DNA from: Nemertoderma westbladi
Taxonomy: Eukaryota > Xenacoelomorpha > Nemertodermatida > Nemertodermatidae
Reading direction: 5' to 3'
Length of the DNA: 64,000 bases
NCBI GenBank assembly: GCA_032718475.1
Contig: JAUCBJ010000012.1
Coordinates: 1 to 64,000, forward strand
Part shown: positions 23,821 through 34,500 of the stretch, in pieces
Layout of the letters: each line of letters opens with the position of its first letter
How positions within the stretch are numbered: position 1 is the first letter of the stretch
Translations under genes and position numbers: made by a program
The notes under the pieces: generated by a model
Databases searched by the model: none
What the model was told of the DNA's origin: nothing
Seen by the model: only the letters and a program-made list of their open reading frames with translations

Positions 23821-24244
23821 TTTAAAATGTGTTGTTTCTAAGAAACTAACATTTACTATAACTTAGCTACAATAATAGCATGTAAGAGTAATCCAACTCG
23901 AAAAATAATAATAATAATTAAATAGGCCTATATATATTATTGTATATATATTATATATTTATTTATTTCATATATATATTGGTATTTACAATGTTCTAGA
24001 ACAAGTCTCCTTGATATTAGCCTATACATTCAAATTAACAACACAATATGATGCCATAAATTTTCCAAAAATTGGCCCCAGGCCACACTAATGCCGAAAG
24101 GGACGGTCCCCAAAGCGAAAGTAATGAAGTACCGGTAACGAGATCCCCTCTTTAATCATACTATTACGTAGCTATTCATACATAAACGAAATGTTCTAGA
24201 ATACCGGTATGGTGTTTTTTATTAATATAATAAAATAGCCTCCC

Positions 24245-24575
24245 TCAAGTGCAAAACCTTGCAACATTTGAACGTATCTCAGCTATTTACAATGAAATTC
24301 TGATTGTATTACATACCGGTATTTGGAATTGTTTTGCAGCCACATTTCCATCAGTAAAAAAACCAATCGCGATAAGGTTCAAGAATAACTGCAATGTAAC
24401 TAGTGAAATACATTTCAGCATTTTTCAAACGCTTGTAGATAAGAATGAGAGCCAAAATAAAATTTTCCACTCTCTCAGCCAGGAGGAGTTATGTGAAACT
24501 ATCTCTCTTTCAAATTTCATGCAATCTCATAAAGATTTGTATACTTTTTTTTTGGTGGGGGGGGGGGGGGGGGGG
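24245..24575 (+). repeat. Dispersed repeat ending in T(9)...G(19)
   Basis: Matches the right arm of the foldback at 31412-32967, sharing AGAATAACTGC, ACGCTTGTAG and CAAATTTCATGCAATCTCAT, and ends in a T-run then a poly(G) run at 24557-24575. The open frame through it (24249-24641) is not conserved between copies and I do not regard it as a gene. Confidence 0.6.
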
Positions 24576-24736
24576 CATGTACCAGACAGCCAGAGTCAGA
24601 AAAACGACATTATATTCCAGGACATTGGTGTAGGCAAGTAGGCCAACTTTATTAATTAATACAATCAATGTTCTATATTATCCTGTTAGGTGTGTAGCTG
24701 TAGAGATCAGATCACATATTCATATTGTAAGCAATT

Positions 24737-25045
24737 ATGCCGCATCAGAAGGTGATTATTGGAGGAGTTATACGAGAGAAAGTCCAGCATAATATTCTGG
24801 ACATAGCAAATGTAGTAAAAGAAACTGTGAAATCCTCAAATTGTTCAGAAATGCTCGTGCAGTCATCGAAAACATTCGCAGCTAACGAAATACGAATTTT
24901 TGAGTGTGAAAAAACTTTAAAGAAAATGGGAGTCTTAGTCACACATTTGGGGTTTCAGTTGGAGTCAGTTAAGAGGAATATGGAGGATGTTAGCGGAGTA
25001 AATGATCAAATTAAAGCCATAATAAAAACAGAATCTGGAGAATAG
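24737..25045 (+). CDS. BORCS7: BORCS7-like BLOC-1-related complex subunit
   Basis: A 102-residue helical protein. Pattern and length match BORCS7, a roughly 105-residue subunit of BORC, the complex that recruits Arl8 and kinesin to lysosomes on their cytosolic face. Visible correspondences are REKV near residue 15, then a helix with SSNCSEMLVQSSKTFAANE, ECEKTLKKMGVLVTHLGFQ and the C-terminal VNDQIKAIIK. It has no signal peptide or membrane segment. The ATG at 24737 is the only Met near the start and gives family length. AATAAA follows the stop by 14 bp. The frame is uninterrupted, so it is either a naturally intronless gene or a retrocopy; I saw no poly(A) remnant or target duplication. Confidence 0.75.
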   Translation: MPHQKVIIGGVIREKVQHNILDIANVVKETVKSSNCSEMLVQSSKTFAANEIRIFECEKTLKKMGVLVTHLGFQLESVKRNMEDVSGVNDQIKAIIKTESGE

Positions 25046-25058
25046 GCCTAATACGAGT

Positions 25059-25064
25059 AATAAA
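25059..25064 (+). terminator. Poly(A) signal AATAAA of the BORCS7-like gene
   Basis: Canonical hexamer 14 bp after the TAG stop, followed by TTT-rich sequence 35-60 bp downstream. Confidence 0.5.
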
Positions 25065-25221
25065 GTTTACCAGATTCATGAACGGACGGGTCAGCGGTTT
25101 AAATTTTTATTTCATTCTCCTGATACATTTTAATTAGATTCTGCAAAAATGTGAACTATTTTTATAACAACATCACATCGAGCATCTGGAGAATTTCAGT
25201 ACCAAAAGTAACCAGATACGG

Positions 25222-25332
25222 TGGCGTGATAGGTGATGGAATTACTGCGAGGGGCGGTGATATAATGGCTGTGAGGGGCGGTGACATAATTGCTGTGAGG
25301 GGCGGTGACATAATTGCTGCGAATGGTCGACA
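25222..25332. repeat. 24-bp minisatellite, about four units
   Basis: Units of the form GAGGGGCGGTGACATAATTG plus CTGT. Each unit keeps a 24-bp period so the open frame through it repeats, but there is no other evidence of coding. It lies about 250 bp upstream of the SRSF2-like gene. Confidence 0.75.
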
Positions 25333-25494
25333 CAGATTAGAAAAATAATGATCTTAAGATGTCTGTTAGGTCTGTTCCTGAGTTCCAGTTCGCTGAATCC
25401 CGCTGTGAGTTTTATCTAAACGAACGGTGAACGGGGCGGTGAGTTGGAGACAAATACAGTACCGGTACATCCAGTGACACAGTCGGTGAATAGG

Positions 25495-25502
25495 TATATA
25501 AG
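25495..25502 (+). promoter_or_regulatory. TATA box candidate of the SRSF2-like gene
   Basis: TATATAAG lies 86 bp before the ATG, in sequence otherwise moderately GC-rich for the region. The position is compatible with a short 5' UTR of about 60 nt. Confidence 0.4.
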
Positions 25503-25587
25503 CTGATTAGGGTATCACAATATTAGTATCTCTACAAATACATATATATTGGTTGGATTTGTTTACAATTATATATCTATAGTAACG

Positions 25588-26091
25588 ATGAATGATTATT
25601 CCTATGGACCTCCGCCTAAGGACGCAGACGATATGGTGTCGTTGAAGGTGGACAACCTCACCTACAGGACAACGCCGGACGACCTGCGTCGCGCATTCCA
25701 GAAATACGGGGAAGTCGGAGACGTTTATATTCCGCGCGACCGGAGCACTCGGGACAGTCGCGGCTTCGCGTTCGTTCGCTACTACAGTCGGCGAGACGCG
25801 GACGACGCGATGGACGGCTTGGACGGGTCGCTGATGGACGGAAGGGATATTCGGGTTTCCTTGGCGCGACATCCGCGCCCCTTGGAGCCGCGGGGCTCGT
25901 ACGGAAGGGGCGGGGGCGGCCGGTACGACGGAGGGGGGCGTTCCGGTGGCGACTACAGGTCCGGTCCGCCACGGAGTCGGTACGGGGGCGGTAGGAGCTA
26001 CCGCTCACGCTCGCGAACCCCGCCACGTCGGGACAGACGGCGCAGTCGCAGCTACAGTCGCTCGCGGTCGCTCAGTCGGTCTCCCAGGTAA
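25588..26091 (+). CDS. SRSF2: SR splicing factor, SRSF2/SC35-like
   Basis: Nuclear splicing regulator that binds exonic enhancers through an RRM and contacts other factors through an RS domain. From the ATG at 25588 the product is 167 aa. The RRM spans about residues 10-90, with RNP2 LKVDNLTY and RNP1 RGFAFVRY. A Gly/Arg/Tyr-rich linker follows ([16 protein letters not shown]), then a short RS tail ([20 protein letters not shown]). [20 protein letters not shown] is characteristic of the SRSF2/SRSF8 group. The RS domain is shorter than in human SRSF2 (221 aa). The final codons read CCC AGG TAA AGG, so the stop overlaps a consensus donor CAG|GTAAAG and the RS domain could continue in another exon. 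The very GC- and CpG-rich codon use contrasts with its surroundings. Confidence 0.88.
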   Translation: MNDYSYGPPPKDADDMVSLKVDNLTYRTTPDDLRRAFQKYGEVGDVYIPRDRSTRDSRGFAFVRYYSRRDADDAMDGLDGSLMDGRDIRVSLARHPRPLEPRGSYGRGGGGRYDGGGRSGGDYRSGPPRSRYGGGRSYRSRSRTPPRRDRRRSRSYSRSRSLSRSPR

Positions 26092-26217
26092 AGGGTTCCG
26101 TTCCAGGGTCAGTCCCCGTTTGGATTTCGCAATGTCTCGTTTACTACACTCTCTGTCCGTCTACACTGAGTCTCCTTGTGTTAAACCTGCTATCTTTTAG
26201 CAGCCCCGCTTATATCA

Positions 26218-26223
26218 AATAAA
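26218..26223 (+). terminator. Poly(A) signal AATAAA after the SRSF2-like frame
   Basis: Hexamer 127 bp after the stop, followed within 25 bp by GT-rich GTGTTGGTTGGC. This supports termination here rather than a long downstream intron. Confidence 0.5.
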
Positions 26224-27370
26224 ACTGAATCCTTTCCCAACGTGTTGGTTGGCTTTAGTCTCTTTGAAATGATTAGTTTTAATTGGTTATTATGATTACT
26301 GACTAACGTAACGTTAGGTTGTCATTGCGATTGAGACAGACTTACCCTCGAAATCTACAATCTGCTTTACTGAACACGAACTATTTCAATCCGGTTATTG
26401 ATGTACTTCGTATTGTCTTTACACTTATTTGTATTCTACTGTAGGTAGGGGGTGTCGTTTGTAACTCAGGGGCTCAGTGATATATATATATATATGCTTA
26501 GTATGAATATATCGTATTATTTTAAGAAAATGTGAATAAAATTAATTAATTTCGATCATCAGTCATTGTTATGTGACGCTTGTCCGTTATTGATAACACT
26601 GACAGTAACCAGCATGGTAGTGAATGGGTTAGGGTTAGGTATATCGTACTGACCCTAATACTAGTAATAATAATAAATAATACGATATTTTACTATTTTA
26701 AAATTATATAGTATTGACACGAGTTACTTTGTTCCATCATTTTATTGGTCGCCAGTAGATAATGTTGTAAATTTGTTAAAGGTTGATAAACATTGAGCGG
26801 TTATGTTATTGGTTTACTGTGATGACGTTCATTAAGACGGTGTTGATTTTATTGGAATTTTTAATTCTTATACTAGAGTTATTCATCTATATCATAATAT
26901 ATATCTGACTACTTTATCACAAAAAGTGGAATAGTAGATCAAGTTTATTTTACGGTAATAATCACGACTGTTTGTTTGTTTTCAAATGGTTGTTTGCCTT
27001 ACTCAATTTCAAGTAAAATTCGGGTATTTTAGGCTTTTCTTACCTTTTTGGTACAATAAGAAAAATTATACCGGTATCTGATTTTAAATAAAGAAGATAT
27101 TATTATGAAGATTACTGGAACTTATTATATGAGTATAATAATAGGTAACTCTAGTATATACAGTTAATTACTTTTGGCAGTTTCATTTGCGAGACTTTTC
27201 GCTTTGTAGTTTTTTTATGTGGTGATTTATTGTTTCGTATTCTTTATTGGTCACCAGGCGTTCTCCAAGAGTTGCAGTTGTTACACAACCGCGGACAGAC
27301 ACATAATCCAGGATGAGTCAGTGTCAGACCCACTCCCGCTGACATGTACGTATCCGATATCCGAGTTGGC
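26224..27370. other. Intergenic sequence, no gene recognised
   Basis: AT-rich; includes a short (TA)n run at about 26478-26495. No exon-like segment found. Confidence 0.45.
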
Positions 27371-28975
27371 TCTATTATAGGAGGTATAACCCTGTAAACA
27401 ATAACGGTATAACCCTGTACGCAATAACGATATAACCCTGTAAACAATAACGGCATAACCCTGTAAACAATAACGATATAACCCTGAAAACAATAACGAT
27501 ATAACCCTGAAAACAATAACGCATAACCCTGTAAACAATAACGGCATAACCCTGTAAACAATAACGATATAACCCTGAAAACAATAACGATATAACCCTG
27601 AAAACAATAACGATATAACCCTGAAAACAATAACGCATAACCCTGTAAACAATAACGATATAACCCTGTACACAATAACGATATAACCCTGAAAAGAATA
27701 ACGCATAACCCTGTAAACAATAACGGTATATATATAACCCTGTACACAATAACGCATAACCCTGTAAACAATATCGATATAACCCTGAAAACAATAACGC
27801 ATAACCATGTAAACAATACCGATATAACCCTGAAAACAATAACGATATAACCCTGAAAACAATAACGCATAACCCTGTAAACAATAACGATATAACCCTG
27901 TACACAATAACGATATAACCCTGAAAAGAATAACGCATAACCCTGTAAACAATAACGGTATATATAACCCTGTACACAATAACGCATAACCCTGTTATCA
28001 ATAACGATATAACCCTGAAAACAATAACGCATAACCCTGTAAACAATAACGGTATATATAACCCTGTACACAATAACGCATAACCCTGTAAACAATATCG
28101 ATATAACCCTGAAAACAATAACGCATAACCATGTAAACAATACCGATATAACCCTGTAACAATAACGATATAACCCTGAAAACAATAACGATAACCCTTT
28201 AAACAATAACGATATAACCCTGTAGACATTAACGATATAACCCTTTAAACAATAACGATATAACCCTGTAAACAATAACACATAACCCTGTAAACAATAA
28301 CGCATAACCCTGTAAACAAAAACGCATCACCATATAAACAATAACGCATAACTCTGTAAACAATAACTCGTAACCATGTAAAGAATAACGGTATACCCTG
28401 TAAACAATAACGCATAACCCTGTAAACAATAACGATATAACCCTGTAAACAATAACGCATAACCCTGTAAACAATAACGCATAACCATATAAACAATAAC
28501 GGATAACTCTGTAAACAGTAACGCATAACCATGTAAAGAATAACGGTATACCATGTAAACAATTACGATATCACACTGTAAACAATAACGATATAACACT
28601 GTAAACAATAACGATTTATCCCTGTAAACAATAACGCATAATCCTGTACAAACAACAACAGTATAACCCTGTAAAAAATAACGCATAACCCTGTAAAAAA
28701 TAACGATATCACACTGTAAACAATAACGATATAACACTGTAAACAAAAACGATTTATCCCTGTAAACAATAACGCATAATCCTGTACAAACAACAACAGT
28801 ATAACCCTGTAAAAAATATCGCATAACCCTGTAAACAATAACGATATAACCCTTTAGACAATAACGATATAACCCTGTAAACAATAACGATATAACACTG
28901 ACTGTAAACAATAACGATTTAACCATGTAAACAATACCGGTATAACCCTGTGTAAACTATAACGGTATAACAGAT
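27371..28975. repeat. 22-23 bp minisatellite (about 1.6 kb)
   Basis: About 70 units, read on the plus strand as ATAACCCTGTAAACAATAAC then GC, GAT or GGTAT. Longer blocks repeat: the stretch with GGTATATATAACCCTGTACA near 27725 recurs near 27957 and 28051. The unit lacks stops on the minus strand, which creates long spurious open frames. Degeneration increases toward 28500-28975. Confidence 0.95.
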
Positions 28976-29017
28976 ATTTAGATTTAATAGATATAAAACG
29001 AATTTGCTCAAATCTAC

Positions 29018-29232
29018 CTGGAAACACCCTCAGATTGATATGTAGGGTTATTGTAGTTCACACTAGGTATTTCTAGAACCGACACATTTGTCGGATGTTG
29101 AGTCCCTAACTTCTCTCGACATGTTGGACACGGTGGCATTGAGGCTCCTGTATGTATCGTTTGCGACGGCCTTGGGCATTCTCGGCACAAGTGACCCGTT
29201 CCAGGTTGAACAATAAATGAGCTCAACTCATT
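29018..29232 (-). CDS. Candidate internal exon of an unidentified gene (Cys-rich, NPxY)
   Basis: On the minus strand an acceptor TTTATTTTAG precedes 29232 and a donor CCAG|GTAGAT follows 29018. The enclosed 215 nt are open, encoding NELSSFIVQPGTGHLCRECP, later MPPCPTCREK, and ending near SVNYNNPTYQSEGVS. Two CxxC pairs could bind zinc and NNPTY resembles an NPxY adaptor motif, but I do not recognise the protein. The assignment rests only on splice borders, composition and openness. Confidence 0.4.
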
Positions 29233-30035
29233 CTAAAATAAAGAATATCTTAAACGGCCTGTCAGATTGCTAGTTTTTGTTTATTTTTATCCGTTATATA
29301 TTTAGTGTAATAATCATTGACACTAATGATTAGTATAAAAAATTGTTCTCCCTTGGCCTGTTACACTTCTTTATCACCTGCGTCTCCTATCGGTTCATTG
29401 AATAATAAATACTAACACATTTGTGATAATTGTGTAATTGATTCGACGCAATCAAAATTCATCCCACTCCCTCGGTAAATCAACGAAAATAATCGTTTAA
29501 TGTTTTGGTTAGAATAACGTGGCCACTGTAACCTGTTCCTTACCCTGAATTTATAATTTAACATGAGACGTCATATTAATTAACTGAGGAGGTATTCCCC
29601 CCCCCCCCCCCCCCCCCCCCTTTATCACAGTATAATAGTTCTACAACAGAAGGTAGATAGTTGTAACCTTGTGAAGTGACGATAAACATCCACTATCATA
29701 TGTTCGTGATTGGGTATTCGTTGGGATTGTCCAAGTTGCTATTGTCGATGTCCCTACAATTACAAATTAAATGATATTTACACTAAACTGTATCGGCATA
29801 TTATACACAGGATCTTCGTAACTTTATTCCACTCACTCGCCACGTTCGTTCGTTTAATACGTTCGTTCGTTTAAAAACCACTCCGGTCAGTATACTCAGC
29901 AGGTAGGACAGTCACCGAGAGTTCAAACTGATTGTGTGACGACCCCCTGACTTGCAGGTAACAGCCAAGAGAGATGAGCATTCGGGATACTAAATTATTT
30001 CACGTTCCCCGATAACTTTACGGTATTTATGTAAA
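29233..30035. other. Intergenic or intronic sequence with a 24-base poly(C) run
   Basis: No coding sequence recognised. Contains C(24) at 29597-29620 and a short CGTTCGTTCGTTT duplication near 29843-29875. Confidence 0.5.
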
Positions 30036-30199
30036 TAGTTATTAATTACCTGAAGTTTTTGTGTTGTAAGTTATTAATTACCTGAAGTTTTTGTGTTGTA
30101 AGTTATTAATTACCTGAAGTTTTTGTGTTGTAAGTTATTAATTACCTGAAGTTTTTGTGTTGTAAGTTATTAATTACCTGAAGTTTTTGTGTTGTAAGC
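30036..30199 (-). repeat. 32-bp tandem repeat duplicating a splice donor five times
   Basis: Five nearly identical units (TGAAG at 30051, 30083, 30115, 30147, 30179). On the minus strand each contains ACAAAAACTTCAG|GTAATTA, the last exon bases plus the donor of the candidate exon at 30178-30357. Confidence 0.85.
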
Positions 30200-30357
30200 C
30201 CCTTTTCTTTGCGACACGAGGAACCTGTGCTTGCGGTCGATCGCATTCTGTCTGCGCTGTGATTCGTGGTGATAATTCGGATTCATAGCCATGTCGAGGA
30301 GGTGAAGTATCCTTTGCTTAACCTTATCGTATGTCGTGAAATACAACTCAGTACAAC
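30178..30357 (-). CDS. Candidate internal exon of an unidentified gene
   Basis: Between acceptor AATTATAG (before 30357) and donor TTCAG|GTAATT (after 30178) on the minus strand, 180 nt are open and read CTELYFTTYDKVKQRILHLL, then a basic, polar stretch with RKHRFLVSQRKGAYNTKTS. It is not recognisable as a known family. It is upstream of the candidate exon at 29018-29232 on the same strand, but the phases do not join directly, so either another exon lies between or the two are unrelated. Confidence 0.35.
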
Positions 30358-30555
30358 CTATAATTATGAAGTTATAATGGTACACGAGTGGGGTCGTTGT
30401 GTATAAGTCCATTTATAGGAAGGGATCTAGGGGTCTTATCCTCGAATGATAAGTTTATTTTACCGAAAATAACTTATATTTTATTGGCGCAATTGTAGGA
30501 CTATCCCATCACATGCGTATTTTTTAACCGGGTAGTGTACAAATTTGTATATGTA

Positions 30556-30806
30556 TAATCTCTCAGTTCTTGTGGTCGTACGAAGTTCGTTTTAGGCTCA
30601 TTCGAGCTCTTTTCTCAGAGAACAAAGTTACCATTTGGTTTGGCAAACTCTTGAAAGCTGCCTGAGCAATCATAACTTGAACAAAATTTGCAAGACATAT
30701 TTTACCCAAATTCATGTTATGTTGCTTCACAACCATTTTATCTTAAATCAAATGGTAACTTTGTTCTCTGAAAAACTTCGTACGACCACTAGAACTGGAG
30801 ATTATC
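30556..30806. repeat. Hairpin repeat (MITE-like, about 250 bp)
   Basis: The outer arms GTGGTCGTACGAAGTT and AACTTCGTACGACCAC, and the inner arms CAGAGAACAAAGTTACCATT and AATGGTAACTTTGTTCTCTG, are reverse complements around a 110-bp spacer. Confidence 0.75.
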
Positions 30807-31411
30807 CATTTTGAAGATCTCCGATGACCGATAAGTCTATTCCGTGTAATCCCGCAAAGACCGCAGAGTCGCTTATTCGAGTCCAGTCTTTATTCCGGAG
30901 ACTTAAAGTTGTCTTATAAACTGATAGTAGGTCCAATAATCATAAAAAAATACCTTCTCAATTAAAATTTTGTGCTCTTTCTCGTAGAGACATCCAAATG
31001 GCACCACTGAGCACAGAAATTTGCAGAAATTGAATGAAGTTTCCCCACATGGGCTTTTTTTTTATATTAATTGATATAATTTGAAAGCGACTGAAACAAA
31101 ACTGGAAATTAATATGGCAGGATTGTGCAATAAATAGTCAAAACATGTGGTTAATTACAATGAACCTGACATAAAATAATAAGGGTTCGAATTTCCATTC
31201 GTTGTACAGTAAAATGTAACAATTTGCTTTTGAATCCAGAAAACGTTTATTGGCGATAAAACCAACATAAATATATATATATAACAAAGCATTGTTGCGC
31301 GGGTGTACCGGTAGTCTACAAGTAATTTGGACATTGTTGTGTGGTATTGTCAAATAATTTACAATCTTTTGAGTTATTCAAAAAAATTAAGACTCCCCTA
31401 AAGTCAAGTAT

Positions 31412-32967
31412 CCCCCCCCCCACCAAATTATTCTCTTAATAAGATAGCATGAAATTTGAAACAGAGATAGCTTCAACTACGTCCTCCTTTGTGGGTGAGC
31501 CAGAATTTTTATTTTCGCTTTCAATCTATAGCTACAGTCTTATTGCAGTTATTCTTACACCTTATAGTAATTTGTTGGTAGCAATGGAAAGCTGGCCGTG
31601 CAAAGATTCCAAATATGTGAAAATATTTAAATTTGGTTTGGAAATAGCTGAGTTATGGGCATTCGAATGTTGCATGTAATTGCTTCCGCTGCAGGCCATT
31701 TATTCTATTTAATAAATACTCGATGTTCTACAACATTTTGTTTATGTATGAATATCCATGTACTGTAGTAATATTATTATTATAGGCATTATACTGTTGC
31801 CAAGCTACTTATGAGAAAAACAAAATGTTCCAGAATATTGTGTATTTATTAAATAGAATAAAAGGCCCGCATCGGAAGCATTACATGCATGATTCGAATG
31901 CCCATAACTCAGCTATTTCCCAACCAAATTCACAACTATTTTACATCATTGTGTGCAAAGTAGCACTTTGCAGCGTTATGACCCGAGTTTATTTATGTAC
32001 CGAGCGAGCGCAGCGAGGGAGGTTTACATAAATAAACAAGGGTCTTTAATGCTGAAAAGTGACCTTTGCACACAATGGTGTATGTAATTTTGTTACATTA
32101 TGTCAACTTATCAGCGTTCGGTATGTGAAGAAGGATTTTATGGATACTCATTTATACATTTTAATCTTGTACTATATCGAATTTAAGTGAAATTTATTAA
32201 CAGGTACACAGTATTAATTATACATTTATATCTAATTAAAGCTTATTGTTGTTATCTTCTGCATGGATGTGATAAAACTTTGATTCATTCCATTTTTTCC
32301 TTGGTCGCCTGCATCAAATATAATCGCCTGTGTCGCCGTCCAGTTTTACTGAACATTGTTGCCATGTTCTGTGCTCATTTTCTCTAAAGTGTCTTCTATT
32401 GGACGTTTCGATATAATGGAATAAATTAGACGTTAAACAATTATTTACATACAGTAGCTAGTCATAATCCCGTCACTGCTAACTGGATTGATAACAAAGC
32501 AGCACGCATTAATATAAATGGAAATAATACATTCTGGAGTACAGCAATTGAAGTTGTTTCCATGTCATTGATTACTTTGCAGCGTTCCGTCCTATAGGCC
32601 ACAACGCTGCAAAGTGGTACCTTGCAGTGTTACGAGTAATTCATCAGAACGCTGTTAAGTTGACATAATGTAACAAAATATTTTTACATCTTTGGAATCC
32701 TTGCACGGCCAGCTTTCCATTGGTACCAGCAAACAGCTACTGTATATAAGGTAGAAGAATAACTGCGGTGGTGTAACTGTTGTAATTTCGCTGGAGACAC
32801 TTTTTTTAAACGCTTGTAGGGTGTAGCTTAAGATTGAAAGCAAAAATAAAAATTCTGACTCACCCAAGAAGTGGTCGGGAGGTGACACTATCTCTGTTTC
32901 AAATTTCATGCAATCTCATCAAGATTTGAAGAACAAATTTTTTTTTTTTTTGGGGGGGGGGGGGGGG
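31412..32967. mobile_element. Complex foldback element with poly(C)/poly(G) ends
   Basis: Begins with C(10) at 31412 and ends with G(16) at 32952-32967. The outer arms (about 31435-31640 and 32690-32910) are inverted copies, with ATGAAATTTGAAACAGAGAT on the left against ATCTCTGTTTCAAATTTCAT on the right. Nested inside are an inverted pair at about 31618-31743 and 31815-31945, and a pair around CATTATGTCAACTT near 32100 and 32660. Central palindromic bits (GAGCGAGCGCAGCGAGGG) separate the arms. It is non-coding. The right half is related to the repeat at 24245-24575. Confidence 0.6.
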
Positions 32968-34500
32968 ATGTGTCACTGATTTACGACACTACTGGCTATT
33001 GCAGGACATGGTGTAATGTAGAGTAGAAAAAAAAATGGTTTGGATGAATTGCGAATTTGTTATGGGTTGACCCCCTTTTTGACCAGATTGACTCGCCTAT
33101 TAGGACACATCCCCTCCAAAATTTATTAACAAAATATTTATTAAACATTGTTTCTGTTAGTTTTTATTTAATTTATATATATATTTAAAGTGTTTATTTA
33201 AGGCCTGACTATATTAGGCCTACATATTTTTTGGACTAGCTAACAACAAAATAATAGCTACCATAAATAAACATCACCAAGAATCACATAAATATCATTC
33301 ATGTACCATGGAACTATGTACTAAGTACGGTACATGAAGCCATAGTCGTACGAGTGTGTTATAGGTTCACCCCCACGAATTTTTTTTATTTTTGTACACT
33401 GTATATACTTGATTTTGTTTGAGTGATCCCATTGCAGCAATACTGCGTAGGCCTATGCTTAGTGAATATTTCCATAAATTACCCCCCACCTCCATCTGAG
33501 TCTGAGAGCCTTCTGACGATACAGACTGACACTACTTGCAGTACCCGGTACCGGTACTTACCTTTTCAGTTTATGACGATTTATCTAATGTACAGTATGT
33601 AGTAGCGAACGTACCCCTTTTTAGTGTATAACTTTGTCTTTAAATTAAGTTACATTGCATTGGTTTACAAATTCTACATTAGCTAACTGTACAAAAATGT
33701 ATATTTTATTAAATAACACTTGTTAATTTTTCCATTCAAAACATTAGCACAAAAGGGTACTTTTTAGAATACAGTACTTTTTACATTTCAGTTGCCATGT
33801 GATTATTATCTTGGAGTTGTTACGGTAATAGTTCCTGCTTGCGTGTGTGTAGGCCCGTGTAAACCTGGGCCGCTCCTGAGTCTTGGTCTCAGTTCATTGT
33901 ACCTAAAACCCCATCCGGTTCAATTTTGTCCGGTCCACAATAAAGTTCATAACGGGAAAATATGCCCCCCCCCCCCCATAAATTATGCCCAGGGGGCATA
34001 TTTTCCTAGGAATAATGCCCCCTCGGGCAAATTTTCCTAGGAAAAATCCCCCCTCCCTGAATTACACTATTTTATTGAAGACTCTCTGCCTCTGAGATTG
34101 TATGCACAACTGAACCCCGCGCCTACGAAAGAGACCCCACCAGCCATGGCAGCATGGGTTATTTTACCGAGTCAAAACACAAAAAAGTGGCCAGATCGTT
34201 TATACAAATTTGGCGGCCCCAAGCATAACTTTTGACATACATTTGACCATTTCTCCTACATTTACCCTCAAAATGAAGGTACATTTTGTTAATATTCCAA
34301 TATCCCCCCCCCCCCCCCCCCCCCCCCATCATAAAAAAAAGTCCAAAACTCCAAACACTGGTTTGAAGTCAAAACTGATGCTGGACATTTTAATTAAGCT
34401 TCAAAAAAAGACTTCTTACTCCTCGAGTTTTGAATAGTTCGAGACACCAAATGTCATATATCATTGAAAAGAGCACAACATTTTACGCCCATATGCAATG
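32968..34500. other. Intergenic sequence with poly(C) runs, no gene recognised
   Basis: Contains the G/C-block repeat with ATTTTCCTAGGAA at about 33950-34060 (related to 21120-21255), C(13) at 33965-33977 and C(24) at 34304-34327. Open frames here are not supported by any family feature. Confidence 0.45.

Noticed and set aside
24249-24641. 130-codon ORF ending in poly-Gly
   Set aside because: Runs through a dispersed repeat whose other copies lack the frame; poly-Gly is a G run.
27244-28926. Minus-strand ORFs of 80-353 codons in the second minisatellite
   Set aside because: Product is a short repeat (RYCLQGY-type) generated by a stop-free 22-23 bp unit.
27371-28975. Interstitial telomeric repeat, because each unit contains TAACCCTG
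   Set aside because: The unit is 22-23 bp and there are no consecutive CCCTAA hexamers.
33792-34040. 82-codon Cys/Pro-rich ORF
   Set aside because: Extends through a C-run and the G/C-block repeat; no splice or domain support.
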